Assembly: GCA_037131065.1 (NCBI GenBank)
Contig: JBAXRT010000002.1
Coordinates: 1 to 56,456, forward strand
Length of the DNA: 56,456 nt
Origin: JBAXRT01 sp037131065
Lineage (GTDB): Bacteria > Bacteroidota > Bacteroidia > Bacteroidales > FEN-979
Direction: 5' to 3'
Below, one piece after another: positions 41,777 to 50,995 of the stretch. The stretch's first letter is position 1. Each line of letters starts with the position of its first letter. Made by a program: the position numbers and the translations under genes. The notes beneath the pieces were generated by a model. That model searched no databases, was not told where the DNA came from, and worked only from the letters and a program-made list of their open reading frames with translations.

Positions 41777-42584
41777 CCCAATAAACAATCAGGATCATCA
41801 GTATGGAATAACCGAGAGGGATCAGGCACGAAATAAGTGAGACCCCGCTCTGTAACTCAAGTCCCATGACCTTCTTCAGCACCGGAATGGCCGGGTATTC
41901 TGTAACTGATATGGCCGTATTTACCGGCAGGTAGGTGTAGATCTTATTCTTGAATACAATCGGGCTCTTCAGGAAAAAATAGATAATTGGCTCAATGATA
42001 AGGGCATAAAGTATAAAAATGGCAATTGAGAGGCCCGTGTTCCGGAGCATGAATGCAAGGAAAAATGCAAAAATCAGAAAGGTGAGGGTCGAAACAAAAA
42101 AACCAAGTATAAATGGGATTCCTTTGCTAAGGATTGCCATCTCTTTGAATCCTGAGTGGGAGACACCGATCATGAAGGCCCCGATCCCCAGGACGACCGT
42201 GATTACCAGGGCCATGATTAAGATAATGAGAAGCTTTGAAACGATGAATTCCACCTTGCTCATACCATTGATAATATTCTGCCTGATGGTACGAAAGGTA
42301 AACTCGTTGGTGATGAGAATCATGATGATGATCGCCGGAAAGATCAGAACAAACCTGATGCTGGCAAAAAATGCCAGGTTTTGCCATACCTCGGGGAAAT
42401 AGTATAAAGTGACATGCGGGAAAGGAATGGGCGAGTGGTTGTTCATGTTATCGACCATGTTGTTGATCATGAACTCTGCAAGCAAAATACCAGCCGTGAG
42501 GAAGGTGAAATATAACCCGACCAGTACCCAGAAAGTTTTGTAGGTGAGTATCTTTTTAAACTCAATTTTCAGGAGCCTTTTCAT
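41754..42584 (-). CDS. ABC-2 type transporter permease
   Basis: This 276-residue protein has about six membrane helices with FKKILTYKTFWVLVGLYFTFL at the N-terminus and ILITNEFTFRTIRQNIINGMSKVE, typical of the ABC2_membrane_4 group. It starts in a four-base overlap (ATGA) with the ATPase gene, so the two form one exporter. The substrate is unknown; close relatives are linked to export of peptides, antibiotics or lipids. Its 3' end overlaps the convergent M48 gene by 23 bases. Confidence 0.9.
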   Translation of the reverse strand: MKRLLKIEFKKILTYKTFWVLVGLYFTFLTAGILLAEFMINNMVDNMNNHSPIPFPHVTLYYFPEVWQNLAFFASIRFVLIFPAIIIMILITNEFTFRTIRQNIINGMSKVEFIVSKLLIILIMALVITVVLGIGAFMIGVSHSGFKEMAILSKGIPFILGFFVSTLTFLIFAFFLAFMLRNTGLSIAIFILYALIIEPIIYFFLKSPIVFKNKIYTYLPVNTAISVTEYPAIPVLKKVMGLELQSGVSLISCLIPLGYSILMILIVYWVMSKKDL

Positions 42585-43498
42585 GATTTATCCTCCAGCA
42601 GTTCAAGAAAGTGTTGCTCAAGTGTTCTTCTTCGCTCCGCCAGGTGGGTCAGTATAATGCCCTGGTTAAACAGGAAGGTGTTTAACTCGCCTGGTTGCAC
42701 CACTCCTTTAAAATAGACCTGTATTTTATCATTGAATTTATGTAATGACAGGTACATAGGATGTGTGGCTATTGCCATGATCAGCTTTTCAGGTTCATCT
42801 GCCCAGAGTTCAAAGGAATCAGAAACAGCAAGGACCTTGTTCACTTCTCCCGAAAAAAGCTTCATACCCTTATTCAATACCGTTACGTGACTGCATATTT
42901 TCTGAACCTCATCCAGTAGGTGAGAGGCAAGCAGGATAGTGATCCCGCTTGATGCAATACTGATAACAAGCTCGCGAACCTGTGCGATACCCTGGGGGTC
43001 CAGGCCGTTGGTTGGTTCGTCCAGGATCAGGACATCCGGACTGCCCAGCAGGGCCGATGCAATGGCAAGACGCTGCTTCATTCCGAAAGAGTACGTTTTG
43101 AATTTCGAAGACCGGCGGTCATATAGTCCAGTCAGTTTCAAAACCCGTTCGATATCGCTGTATGAGTGTCCCCGGATGTCGGCTACGATCTGAAGATTTC
43201 TGTAAGCGCTGAGGTAGGGAAAGAAGTTCGGGCTTTCAATAACGGATCCGATCCGTTTCCTGCTCTCTTTGCATGGGGGTGATCCGAACCAGGAGAAGGA
43301 GCCGCTGTCCTGTTTTATCAGATCAAGAACAATGCTCAATGTAGTCGTCTTGCCGCTCCCGTTCGGACCAAGCAGACCAAAAACCTCTCCGTGATTCACT
43401 TCGAATGAGAGGTTGCTTACGGCCTGGATCCTGCCATATTTTTTTGCCAGTGACTCAATGGATAGAATGGTACTCAAATTAGTCCGGTTTTGAAACAA
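42581..43498 (-). CDS. ABC transporter ATP-binding protein
   Basis: This 305-residue protein is an ABC ATPase of the drug/bacitracin exporter type. Walker A is GPNGSGKTTTLS, the signature is YSFGMKQRLAIASAL, and Walker B is VLILDEPTNGLDPQG, followed by the switch His in LLASHLLDEV. The about 90 C-terminal residues, with VQPGELNTFLFNQGI, carry the dimerisation extension seen in this group. It lies upstream of and overlaps its permease gene. The first about 12 residues (MFQNRTNLSTIL) may be an extended start. Confidence 0.95.
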   Translation of the reverse strand: MFQNRTNLSTILSIESLAKKYGRIQAVSNLSFEVNHGEVFGLLGPNGSGKTTTLSIVLDLIKQDSGSFSWFGSPPCKESRKRIGSVIESPNFFPYLSAYRNLQIVADIRGHSYSDIERVLKLTGLYDRRSSKFKTYSFGMKQRLAIASALLGSPDVLILDEPTNGLDPQGIAQVRELVISIASSGITILLASHLLDEVQKICSHVTVLNKGMKLFSGEVNKVLAVSDSFELWADEPEKLIMAIATHPMYLSLHKFNDKIQVYFKGVVQPGELNTFLFNQGIILTHLAERRRTLEQHFLELLEDKS

Positions 43499-43547
43499 TC
43501 ACAGTTTTAGACGATGCAGGTGGAAATTCGTTACAGGTTTCCGGGTC

Positions 43548-44255
43548 TTATTTGTATAGTAGAAATACACAGGGTCTTTTGTTAAGGTCCGGCTTTTCTT
43601 TTCGCCATTCCCGGATGGTTTTGACGCTGACCCATTCCCCCGGGGCTGTGAGGTCGGCTGCAAGACATAACAGGGTCTCATCACGGCACACCTCCGTAAG
43701 CGATTGGAACATCTGGCCGTTACGGTATGGTGTCTCGATAAATATCTGCGTCTGGTCCTTTTCGGAAGCCATTCTTTCAAGCTCCTTTAACCTCTTATTC
43801 CTCTTTTCTCGTTCAACCGGAAGATACCCGCTGAAGGAAAAATTCTGTCCGTTGAACCCTGAAGCCGCCAGGGCAAGAAAAATGGATGAGGGGCCTGTAA
43901 GGGGTATGACCCTGACGCCTGATTGGTGGGCGATCATTGCCAGGTCTGAGCCGGGATCTGCAATACAAGGCATACCCGCTTCCGATAACAAACCGGTGTT
44001 TCTTCCTTCCAGTGCAGGTTTGATCAGTGAGGAAAAGTCTTCAATCAGGGTATGTTCGTTCAGGAGTAAAAAAGTTACCTCATCAAAGGGTTTAGTGTAA
44101 CCGGCCTTTTTCAGAAACCGCCGGGCTGTTCTGAGCTCTTCAACAACAAAGACCTCCAGTTGCCTGATGATTTCAAGGGTCCCTTCGGGGATCACCGCAC
44201 TGGGATCAGTATCTCCCAACGGGGTTGGAATTAAGAATAATTTACCTTTTTCCAT
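43548..44255 (-). CDS. RsmI-like SAM-dependent methyltransferase (tetrapyrrole methylase fold)
   Basis: This 235-residue protein has the tetrapyrrole-methylase fold. It begins LFLIPTPLGDTDPSAV and has LLSEAGMPCIADPGSDLAM, VRVIPLTGPSSIFLALAASG and IFIETPYRNGQM, which match the RsmI group. RsmI methylates cytidine 1402 of 16S rRNA. Here the second segment, VVEELRTARRFLKKAG, differs from the usual CEDTR motif, so this is likely the RsmI paralogue found in Bacteroidetes, whose target is unclear. It overlaps the dehydratase gene by 14 bases. Confidence 0.85.
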   Translation of the reverse strand: MEKGKLFLIPTPLGDTDPSAVIPEGTLEIIRQLEVFVVEELRTARRFLKKAGYTKPFDEVTFLLLNEHTLIEDFSSLIKPALEGRNTGLLSEAGMPCIADPGSDLAMIAHQSGVRVIPLTGPSSIFLALAASGFNGQNFSFSGYLPVEREKRNKRLKELERMASEKDQTQIFIETPYRNGQMFQSLTEVCRDETLLCLAADLTAPGEWVSVKTIREWRKEKPDLNKRPCVFLLYK

Positions 44256-45219
44256 GACTTATCCAGGGTAGTTTATCAAGATCGACATTCCCTCCCGAAA
44301 GAATCACCCCGACTTTCAGGTTCCGCACCTCTGTTTTTTTCTCTGTCAATGCAGCGACCGGTACTGCTGATGAAGGTTCTATGATAATTTTCATCCTTTC
44401 CCATATAAGGCGCATGGCCTTAATGATAGAGGCTTCACTCACTGTTACAATATCATGGACATGATCCAGGATGATTGGGAAGGTAAGCGAACCCAGTGAG
44501 GTCTTTAGTCCGTCGGCAATGGTAACCGGATTAATTGACGGAATGAACTGCCTGGCTTGGAATGATCGCCATGCATCGTTGGCCTCCTCGGGTTCAGCGG
44601 CGATCACCTTCGTTCCCTCTGAGAAAAAAAACGTACTCAGGGCAGTGCCGCTGAGTAATCCTCCGCCCCCGACCGGGGCAATGATCATATCCAGATGGCC
44701 CAGATCATTGATCATCTCCAGGGCTGCAGTGGCCTGGCCTGCAATGATCCGCTTATTATTGTATGGATGGATCTCAATGGCGCCTGTCTCCTCGATAACT
44801 CTCTTTAAGGTTGTCTCCCTGGCCTCCAGGGTAGGTTCACAAAAAAAGATCATGCCTCCGTACCCTCTAACAGCATCCACTTTAACCTTCGGGGAGTTAT
44901 CTGGCATAACAATGAATGCTTTGGCGCCGGCAAGGGATGCAGCCCACGAAAGGGCCTGGGCATGATTCCCGGAAGAGTGTGTTGCAACCCCGTTGCTGAG
45001 CTGATCCGCCTGAAGGGATCTTATTGCATTGGTTGCGCCTCTGGCTTTAAAGGCTCCGACTTTTTGAAAATTTTCACATTTGAAGTATACCTCGGCCTCA
45101 AGCATTTTGTTGATTGTTGCTGAGGATAGGAGCGGGGTATGTCTGACGTAAGGCTTTATCCGTTCAGCAGCACTGAGGATATCGGCGGAGGAAGGAAAAC
45201 CATCACTGTCAGCGGTCAT
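44242..45219 (-). CDS. Threonine/serine dehydratase-like PLP enzyme
   Basis: This 325-residue fold-type II PLP enzyme deaminates threonine or serine, or racemises serine. It has the PLP-Lys in GAFKARGATNAI, the phosphate-binding THSSGNHAQALSWAASL and the glycine loop PVGGGGLLSGTAL, then ILSGGNVD at the C-terminus. There is no ACT regulatory domain, so it is the catabolic or serine-racemase-like type, about 325 residues. It overlaps the phosphatase gene (11 bases) and the methylase gene (14 bases), so all three are co-translated. Confidence 0.92.
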   Translation of the reverse strand: MTADSDGFPSSADILSAAERIKPYVRHTPLLSSATINKMLEAEVYFKCENFQKVGAFKARGATNAIRSLQADQLSNGVATHSSGNHAQALSWAASLAGAKAFIVMPDNSPKVKVDAVRGYGGMIFFCEPTLEARETTLKRVIEETGAIEIHPYNNKRIIAGQATAALEMINDLGHLDMIIAPVGGGGLLSGTALSTFFFSEGTKVIAAEPEEANDAWRSFQARQFIPSINPVTIADGLKTSLGSLTFPIILDHVHDIVTVSEASIIKAMRLIWERMKIIIEPSSAVPVAALTEKKTEVRNLKVGVILSGGNVDLDKLPWISHGKR

Positions 45220-45688
45220 GGCCAGAGAAATTTTTATCCAGTTCTAAGGCGATTTTTTCACAGGCAGGTTCAAGAATATTATAAACCTTTTCAAAGGCTG
45301 CGAGATCTTCATACCAGGGGTCGGGAACTGGGATGTTTTTCCCGGGATGGAGAATATTCAGGATATAATCTACCTTCCTTCTGTCGGTTTCATTCCTTGC
45401 CAGCCGCATCAGTTTACCGTAATGTGATGCATCCATCACATAGATCCTGTCAAACGCATCAAAGTCCCTTATTGTAAACAAACGGGATGCATGTCCCGAT
45501 ATATCAATCCCCCTTTTTCTGGCAATAGACAAGGCCCTCTGGTCGGGCGGATCTCCCTTATGAAAGGATTCAAACCCGCAGGAATCAACCTGGATGTCAG
45601 TTCCACGCTTCGAAAGCTTATCTCGCAAGATTCCTTCAGCAAGCGGCGACCGGCAAATGTTACCGGTACAAACGAAAAGAACCTTCAT
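45209..45688 (-). CDS. Low-molecular-weight protein-tyrosine phosphatase
   Basis: This 159-residue enzyme has the phosphate loop VCTGNICRSPLAEGI near the N-terminus, with the nucleophile Cys and the Arg. The general-acid Asp is in VPDPWYED near residue 125. Such phosphatases act on tyrosine kinases of capsule synthesis or on arginine phosphate; a Tyr kinase is not in the window. It lies 17 bases downstream of dnaA on the same strand and overlaps the dehydratase gene by 11 bases. Confidence 0.95.
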   Translation of the reverse strand: MKVLFVCTGNICRSPLAEGILRDKLSKRGTDIQVDSCGFESFHKGDPPDQRALSIARKRGIDISGHASRLFTIRDFDAFDRIYVMDASHYGKLMRLARNETDRRKVDYILNILHPGKNIPVPDPWYEDLAAFEKVYNILEPACEKIALELDKNFSGHDR

Positions 45689-45705
45689 TAAACCGAAAGT
45701 GAAAG

Positions 45706-47142
45706 TTATAATTTGATGCGTTTATCCAGCTCCTCAACAAACTGACGGAATTGTTTGTCAGTTTCAACAAGGTTGTTGACCGTACGGCAGGCATGAAGAA
45801 CGGTTGCATGATCTTTATTGCCGCAATGGAGTCCGATGCTTGCGAGTGAGGCCTTGGTGTGCTTTTTGGAAAAATACATGGAAAGCTGCCTTGCCTGAAC
45901 GATCTCTCTTTTCCGGGTCTTCGAATGGATGAGTTCAACAGGGATGTTGAAATAGTCGCACACAACCTTTTGAATGTAATCGATTGATATCTCCCTGGAA
46001 GTGTTTTTAACAAACTTATCGATCATCTGCTTTGCGAGCTCAAGTGTGATCGTTTTTTTGTTCAGCGACGATTGGGCCAGTAGTGAGATCAGGGCTCCTT
46101 CAAGCTCCCGTATGTTGGTATTGATACTGTAAGCCAGATACTCGACCACTTCGGGAGGAATCTCGATGCCGTCGTTGTATAGTTTTTTATGAAGAATTGC
46201 AATGCGTGTTTCCAGGTCGGGAACCTGGAGATCAGCCGAAAGTCCCCACTTAAACCGGGAGAGAAGCCTGGGTTCGATGCCTTTCATCTCGACCGGGGGC
46301 TTATCTGAGGTAAGAACGAGCTGGTTGCTCTTCTGATGGAGATGGTTAAAGATATGGAAAAATACATCCTGGGTCTTCTCCTTGCCCGCAAGGTTATGGA
46401 TATCATCAATGATCAGTACATCGATCATCTGGTAAAAATGAATGAAATCATTCTGGTTATTGTTCTTTACAGAATCGATGAACTGATTGATGAACTGGTC
46501 CGTTGTAACATACAGTACTGTCTTTTCAGGAAAATTATTCTTTACCTGAAGTCCTATCGCATGCGAAAGGTGGGTTTTTCCTAACCCTGTGTGGCTATAG
46601 ATCAGCAGCGGATTGAAGGCGGTTTTTCCCGGATTATTGGCAACTGCAAACCCTGCAGAGCGTGCAAGCCGGTTGCAATCCCCTTCGACGAAGTTGGTGA
46701 AAGAGTAACTCTCTATCAACTGGGAATTGACTTTGATCTTTCTCAATCCGGGAATAATAAAGGGGTTTGGAATTTCCTTTGAAGTACCTTTATTCAGATC
46801 AATCGGCATAGAGACTAGGGGATTTGCGGTTGCTTTTTTCTCACTTGTAGGAACATTAATAGTGAAAGGTCCCGGTTCCTGATCGGAATTATCCACAATA
46901 ATGCTGTATTCCAGCCGTCCTTCAGTTCCAAGTTCCTTCTTAACTGTTTTCTTCAGTAACCCGATGTAATGCTCTTCAAGCCATTCATAAAAAAATTGAC
47001 TGGGAACCTGTATGGTAAGTACATTCTCTTTTATCTTAACAGGTTTTATCGGAATAAACCACGTTTTAAAACTTTGATAATTGATGTTGTCTTTAATTAC
47101 TTTTAGGCAATTTTCCCAAACTTCGACCGCGTTTTTTTCCAT
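45706..47142 (-). CDS. dnaA: Chromosomal replication initiator protein
   Basis: This 478-residue protein binds oriC and opens the duplex. Domain I (1-80) begins VWENCLKVIKDNINYQSFKTW. The AAA+ domain III has Walker A HTGLGKTHLS at about 184-193 and Walker B VLIIDDIHNLAGKEKTQ. Domain IV ends with the DnaA-box binding helix-turn-helix, including the signature GLHCGNKDHATVLHACRTV. The family length is about 440-480. It is first in an apparent run of minus-strand genes with the phosphatase and dehydratase. The 399-base upstream gap may hold regulatory sequence. Confidence 0.98.
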   Translation of the reverse strand: MEKNAVEVWENCLKVIKDNINYQSFKTWFIPIKPVKIKENVLTIQVPSQFFYEWLEEHYIGLLKKTVKKELGTEGRLEYSIIVDNSDQEPGPFTINVPTSEKKATANPLVSMPIDLNKGTSKEIPNPFIIPGLRKIKVNSQLIESYSFTNFVEGDCNRLARSAGFAVANNPGKTAFNPLLIYSHTGLGKTHLSHAIGLQVKNNFPEKTVLYVTTDQFINQFIDSVKNNNQNDFIHFYQMIDVLIIDDIHNLAGKEKTQDVFFHIFNHLHQKSNQLVLTSDKPPVEMKGIEPRLLSRFKWGLSADLQVPDLETRIAILHKKLYNDGIEIPPEVVEYLAYSINTNIRELEGALISLLAQSSLNKKTITLELAKQMIDKFVKNTSREISIDYIQKVVCDYFNIPVELIHSKTRKREIVQARQLSMYFSKKHTKASLASIGLHCGNKDHATVLHACRTVNNLVETDKQFRQFVEELDKRIKL

Positions 47143-47541
47143 TAATATGAAAGCCTTGAACGTTATTTGTTTCGGTTTTCTAAAGTGTAAGTGTTATCAA
47201 GGTGTCAGATTTTGTCCGCAAGTCAAAACCTATATCGAAAAGAAAGCTTGATTTAATTAACAAATTTTAGAAAAAAAAGTTTAAAAAAAAAATGTTTTAA
47301 TCTTGATTTATTAAAAAAAAGCATTACGTATTTTATTCCGAAAAATCTGCGATCAGAATTGCTGAAACTATTGTATTCATCGTTGTTTCAGTATCTTGTG
47401 ACCTGTAGGTCACTGCCTATTCCCGTTAGTTTAGAAAAGGTTTAAATTCCATGATTACTAAGTCTCAAACAGTTATATGGTTTAGCTCATTTCACAATTA
47501 TTATGCAGACTGAATAAAAATGTTTTTCTGTTGATAAAAAA
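47143..47541. other. A/T-rich 399-bp gap upstream of dnaA, possible oriC or dnaA control region
   Basis: No gene was found here. 47,250-47,335 is very rich in A/T with A runs. A sequence near the DnaA box, TGTTGATAA (47,529-47,537; reverse complement TTATCAACA), and a weaker TTATCAAGG (47,194-47,202) are seen, but no cluster of consensus boxes. Two adjacent inverted repeats lie at 47,362-47,413. No TAnnTTTG box was found for dnaA on the minus strand. Confidence 0.4.
47362..47413. repeat. Two successive inverted repeats upstream of dnaA
   Basis: CTGAAAC (47,362-47,368) pairs with GTTTCAG (47,385-47,391) around a 16-base loop. It is followed by the near-palindrome GTGACCTGTAGGTCAC (47,398-47,413), in which 7-bp arms flank two bases. 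They could form two stem-loops in RNA or be operator sites. Confidence 0.6.
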
Positions 47542-48144
47542 TCACCCCTCCTTTACCATTAGAGCTTTGGATGCCTTGGTGAGACGGTCCCGGATTGAAT
47601 CTCCCAGGCTTTTCCTGACCATCAGTTCGAATTGGCACTCCTGGTCCAGTACTTTTGTAAGGATGGTCACACCGGGGGTTTTCACAATTTTCATAATGGA
47701 ATTCATCTCTTCGAAGGGAAAAGTAACCAGGATCTTTGATTCAATAAATTTTGTAAAGATGGTGGCATTCTCCAGGGACTGGCGGGCTGAACTCCTGTAT
47801 GCGTTTATCAATCCGGGTATCCCTAACTTTGTCCCTCCGAAATAACGCACCACAACAATCAGGACATCCGAGACTTTGAACGATATCAATTGCCCCAGGA
47901 TCGGCTTGCCGGCAGAACCCGAAGGCTCTCCATCATCAGAAACCCTGTACTGGATGCCTTCCGGTCCCAGTCTGTAAGCAAAGCAATGATGATTGGCATC
48001 ATGGTATTTTTTCCGAAGCTGCTGCATCCGGTCACGGACTTCATCCTCACCTGCGACGGGGTATGAAAAAGAGAGAAATTTGCTGGCCTTATCCCGGTAG
48101 GTTCCTGTTGATTCGGAGGCGATGGAAAGATAAGTGTCGGTCAT
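47542..48144 (-). CDS. YigZ/IMPACT family protein
   Basis: This 200-residue protein has the IMPACT N-terminal domain with DANHHCFAYRLG, the segment SDDGEPSGSAGKPIL and VVRYFGGTKLGIPGLINAY. The domain is followed by the about 70-residue UPF0029 C-terminal part. Its bacterial function is not settled; a link to translation or ribosome regulation has been proposed. It is on the minus strand upstream of the dnaA region and divergent from prmC. Confidence 0.95.
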   Translation of the reverse strand: MTDTYLSIASESTGTYRDKASKFLSFSYPVAGEDEVRDRMQQLRKKYHDANHHCFAYRLGPEGIQYRVSDDGEPSGSAGKPILGQLISFKVSDVLIVVVRYFGGTKLGIPGLINAYRSSARQSLENATIFTKFIESKILVTFPFEEMNSIMKIVKTPGVTILTKVLDQECQFELMVRKSLGDSIRDRLTKASKALMVKEG

Positions 48145-48263
48145 GGCACTGCTTTATGCGAAATTAACCGAAATCAGGATACCGGGAACGAATGTTTTAT
48201 TATTTTAGTCAGGTGGAATCATTAATGATTACCTGAGAAAATATTTTCAGTGAGGAAGGGGAA

Positions 48264-49178
48264 ATGATCGGACAGGGATCAGATAATATAAAAGGGATGG
48301 CTGGTGCTTACCAGCATGCACTCGGGTCGCATTTATCAAGGAGTGAGATCATGCAGCTCTTTTATCTCCTCGCCGACGAGTACATGGGATGGACAAAAAC
48401 ACGGGTGCACCTTGAACCGGACTACCTGATCCCTATCGAAAAACTTTCACTTTTCAGAGAGGCGCTCGTACGCTTACTAAAGCATGAGCCTGTCGAATAC
48501 ATTACCGGAAAGAGTATGTTTAACGGGATCGAATATTTTGTGAACCCTGGCGTTTTGATCCCAAGACCTGAAACCGAAGAGTTGTGCAACATGATCGTTC
48601 AGGATCAATCGGCAGATAAATATAAAGAGGTTGCTGCTCTTGATATAGGAACAGGGTCCGGGTGCATAGCGATCGATCTCAAATTGAGACTTCCCTATGC
48701 AAGGGTAACAGCAGTCGATAACTCAGAAGATGCCCTGAAAACCGCCGGACAGAATGCTTCGAGGCTTGGAGCTGAACTCTCCCTTACTCATTTAAATGTT
48801 CTCGATGCTTCAGCTCATGGCAAACTTGGGAGATTCGACATCATCGTTTCAAACCCCCCGTATGTTACTGCGGGCGAAAGGAATGTAATGAAGCCCAATG
48901 TCCTCGATTTTGAGCCACCGGATGCCATTTTCGTCTGTGATGACGATCCCTTTATCTTTTACCGTTCGATCGTCACCCTGGCTATTCACCATTTGAACCG
49001 CCCTGGCAGGATTTACCTGGAGATCAATGAGCGTTTTGGAAAGGAGATCGCGAAAATCCTTCGTGATAGCGGATTTGACAAGGTTGAAATCGTTAGGGAC
49101 ATTTTTGACAAGGATAGGTTTGTCAGGGCATCACTTGTCAGTCGGCTGGAGGATATTTCCTACTGGTATGGCGAGTGA
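48264..49178 (+). CDS. prmC: Peptide chain release factor N5-glutamine methyltransferase
   Basis: This 304-residue enzyme methylates the GGQ glutamine of release factors RF1 and RF2 with SAM. It has the PrmC N-terminal helix bundle, LIPRPETEEL, the SAM loop LDIGTGSGCIAIDLKLRLP and the signature IIVSNPPYV. The NPPY motif is the substrate-glutamine site. Start at 48,264; there is no typical ribosome site but a GGAAGGGGAA sequence precedes the ATG. Its stop is six bases before the end of the convergent DUF3298 gene. Confidence 0.95.
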   Translation: MIGQGSDNIKGMAGAYQHALGSHLSRSEIMQLFYLLADEYMGWTKTRVHLEPDYLIPIEKLSLFREALVRLLKHEPVEYITGKSMFNGIEYFVNPGVLIPRPETEELCNMIVQDQSADKYKEVAALDIGTGSGCIAIDLKLRLPYARVTAVDNSEDALKTAGQNASRLGAELSLTHLNVLDASAHGKLGRFDIIVSNPPYVTAGERNVMKPNVLDFEPPDAIFVCDDDPFIFYRSIVTLAIHHLNRPGRIYLEINERFGKEIAKILRDSGFDKVEIVRDIFDKDRFVRASLVSRLEDISYWYGE

Positions 49179-49184
49179 ACCTGA

Positions 49185-50288
49185 TCATTTCAGAATCTCC
49201 TTTATCTCTTCAAACGGCAGGAAAACATCAGCGGGCCCAAAGGAGTATGGGGCTATGTCATATTGGTTGTAATAAAAACCGATCCCGTTTTCAGTGAGAT
49301 AAAAATTGGCTGTTGGCTTGATGGTATCGGTAAAATATCCGGCATCCGTTAGTTTTTGGGTCTCGGGAATCTTAATAAGTTCATGAAGTTTCCTGGTGAG
49401 TATGCCCGACAGGATTTCGTCAGACCCATCCTTGAAAATATCTTTCAGGGTGAACAACCGGCCGGTTTTCAGATCAAGGTTGAAGAACTCCTCGGTTTCC
49501 AGACCATGCGCACCGCCGGTGAAAGCATATGTGAGGATGAAAAAAGTAAGATGGTAGTCTGCATTATTGAGGATATGCATGAACTTGAGCATTTCCCAGT
49601 TAAGGGTCGGGGCATCAGGAAACTCTTTTAACAATGGCTCATTGCTCGTCTGGTAATTTTCAAAAAAGGATTCTCTGACTTGCCCAAGCAGCTTTTCAGG
49701 TGGGGTTTGGTCATCTTTTTTACCGGTAAATTTTTCTATTATGAATGTCCTTAGGCTGTCGGAGGTGACCGGGTTGTTTGATTCTTCCGGGAGCAGGACT
49801 ACCATGGAGATGATTCCTTTCTGGCTATTTGGTTTTTTTGTAAGGGATTTCGACCCTTTTATCGAGAAAACATTGAACTGAACGCTGCCGGCAGGATACC
49901 CTTCACGGAGTTCGAATGGTAGTTTCTGCTTCCCGCTACCAACTTTCCAGGTACCCTTGATAAGACCACTACCCGTCATTTGTCCGGCGATCTGCTGGCC
50001 CGATTCGGAGAATACCTCTTTTAAGGTAAAATTTCCACTGGAACTTATTTTCCCGCAAAGATCTTTAGGGTTGCTGTACCAGATATTAAAGGTGCTGGTA
50101 TTGTAATTCGTCGATCTGAGGGAGTGGCTGGAATAGAGAGTATCCCTGTCCTTTACCAGGTCCATGGTCACAAGGATCGTGTTATCGATTTTACCCGTCA
50201 GGTGAAAATATCCCTTTGCCGGAATCAGTTCCTGGCCAGAGCCGCTTGAGCAGTAAATGACCAAAAATGCAAATAGGATCTTTCTCAT
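49185..50288 (-). CDS. DUF4163/DUF3298 domain exported protein (RsiV-like)
   Basis: This 367-residue protein has a signal peptide (about 1-19, MRKILFAFLVIYCSSGSGQ). Its C-terminal about 220 residues form the DUF4163 and DUF3298 pair: YQTSNEPLLKEFPDA, YALTGGAHGL-like YAFTGGAHGLETEEFFNLD, GRLFTLKDIFKDGSDEIL and the final FGPADVFLPFEEIKEIL. In Firmicutes RsiV uses such a domain to bind lysozyme. The N-terminal half (about 25-150) is beta-rich with KGTWKVGSGKQKLPFEL. Periplasmic location is inferred. Its role is unknown; it is 19 bases downstream of yggS. Confidence 0.85.
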   Translation of the reverse strand: MRKILFAFLVIYCSSGSGQELIPAKGYFHLTGKIDNTILVTMDLVKDRDTLYSSHSLRSTNYNTSTFNIWYSNPKDLCGKISSSGNFTLKEVFSESGQQIAGQMTGSGLIKGTWKVGSGKQKLPFELREGYPAGSVQFNVFSIKGSKSLTKKPNSQKGIISMVVLLPEESNNPVTSDSLRTFIIEKFTGKKDDQTPPEKLLGQVRESFFENYQTSNEPLLKEFPDAPTLNWEMLKFMHILNNADYHLTFFILTYAFTGGAHGLETEEFFNLDLKTGRLFTLKDIFKDGSDEILSGILTRKLHELIKIPETQKLTDAGYFTDTIKPTANFYLTENGIGFYYNQYDIAPYSFGPADVFLPFEEIKEILK

Positions 50289-50307
50289 CTTGATCTTGCT
50301 TTTATTT

Positions 50308-50964
50308 TCAGGAAAAAATGGCTGATCCGATCCTTACCAGCGTCGCCCCCTCTGCTACAGCGATGAGATAATCGGACGACATACCCATCGAGAGTTCACA
50401 AAAATGGCCGGCATGTTTAAAATATTCAGCTTTCAGGATTTCAAAATACCCGCGAAGGTTAATGAATTCTGAATGAACAAGCTTTTCATCATCGGTAAAC
50501 GTGGCCATTCCCATAACGCCATCAATTCTGATATTTTCCATCGACTGGTACGACGGAGAAATAAGAATATCACGGGCTTCTGAAAGGGAGAGTCCGAACT
50601 TGGTCTCTTCAGAGGCGATGTGAAACTGGAGCAGGCATCGGATTACCCTGGAATTTTTTTTACCCTCCTTATTAACCTCCTGTAAGAGTTTAAGGCTGTC
50701 GATACTGTGGATCATGTGAATGAATGAGGCAATGTACCTGACTTTGTTCGACTGAAGGTGGCCTATAAAATGCCATTCGATATCTGAAGGCAGAAGTGGG
50801 AACTTCCGTGTGACCTCCTGAACCTTGTTCTCGCCAAAAGCCCTGTGACCCGAGGAATAGGGGATGGCAATCTCCTCTGGTTCCTGATTCTTGGTGACAA
50901 TAATGATTTTAACCTCGGGGGGAATTCTTTCCCTTAGTATGACAAGGTTCTCAGCAATGCCCAT
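50308..50964 (-). CDS. YggS-family PLP homeostasis protein
   Basis: This 218-residue protein binds pyridoxal phosphate in an alanine-racemase-like barrel but has no known enzymatic activity; it keeps free PLP low. It contains IVTKNQEPEEI with the PLP-binding Lys, FGENKVQEV, WHFIGHLQSNK, HSIDSLKLLQEVN, and ELSMGMSSDYLIAVAEGATLVRIGSAIF. Its -7 promoter box at 50,984-50,991 overlaps the -33 region of the divergent LtaS-like gene. The DUF3298 gene follows 19 bases downstream. Confidence 0.96.
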   Translation of the reverse strand: MGIAENLVILRERIPPEVKIIIVTKNQEPEEIAIPYSSGHRAFGENKVQEVTRKFPLLPSDIEWHFIGHLQSNKVRYIASFIHMIHSIDSLKLLQEVNKEGKKNSRVIRCLLQFHIASEETKFGLSLSEARDILISPSYQSMENIRIDGVMGMATFTDDEKLVHSEFINLRGYFEILKAEYFKHAGHFCELSMGMSSDYLIAVAEGATLVRIGSAIFS

Positions 50965-50983
50965 GTTGAAATATTCAGGATAG

Positions 50984-50991
50984 CAAAAGTA
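50984..50991 (-). promoter_or_regulatory. -7 box of yggS
   Basis: TACTTTTG on the minus strand matches TAnnTTTG and gives a leader of about 15 bases. It lies within five bases of the -33 element of the opposite promoter, so the two promoters may compete. Confidence 0.5.
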
Positions 50992-50995
50992 CTAA

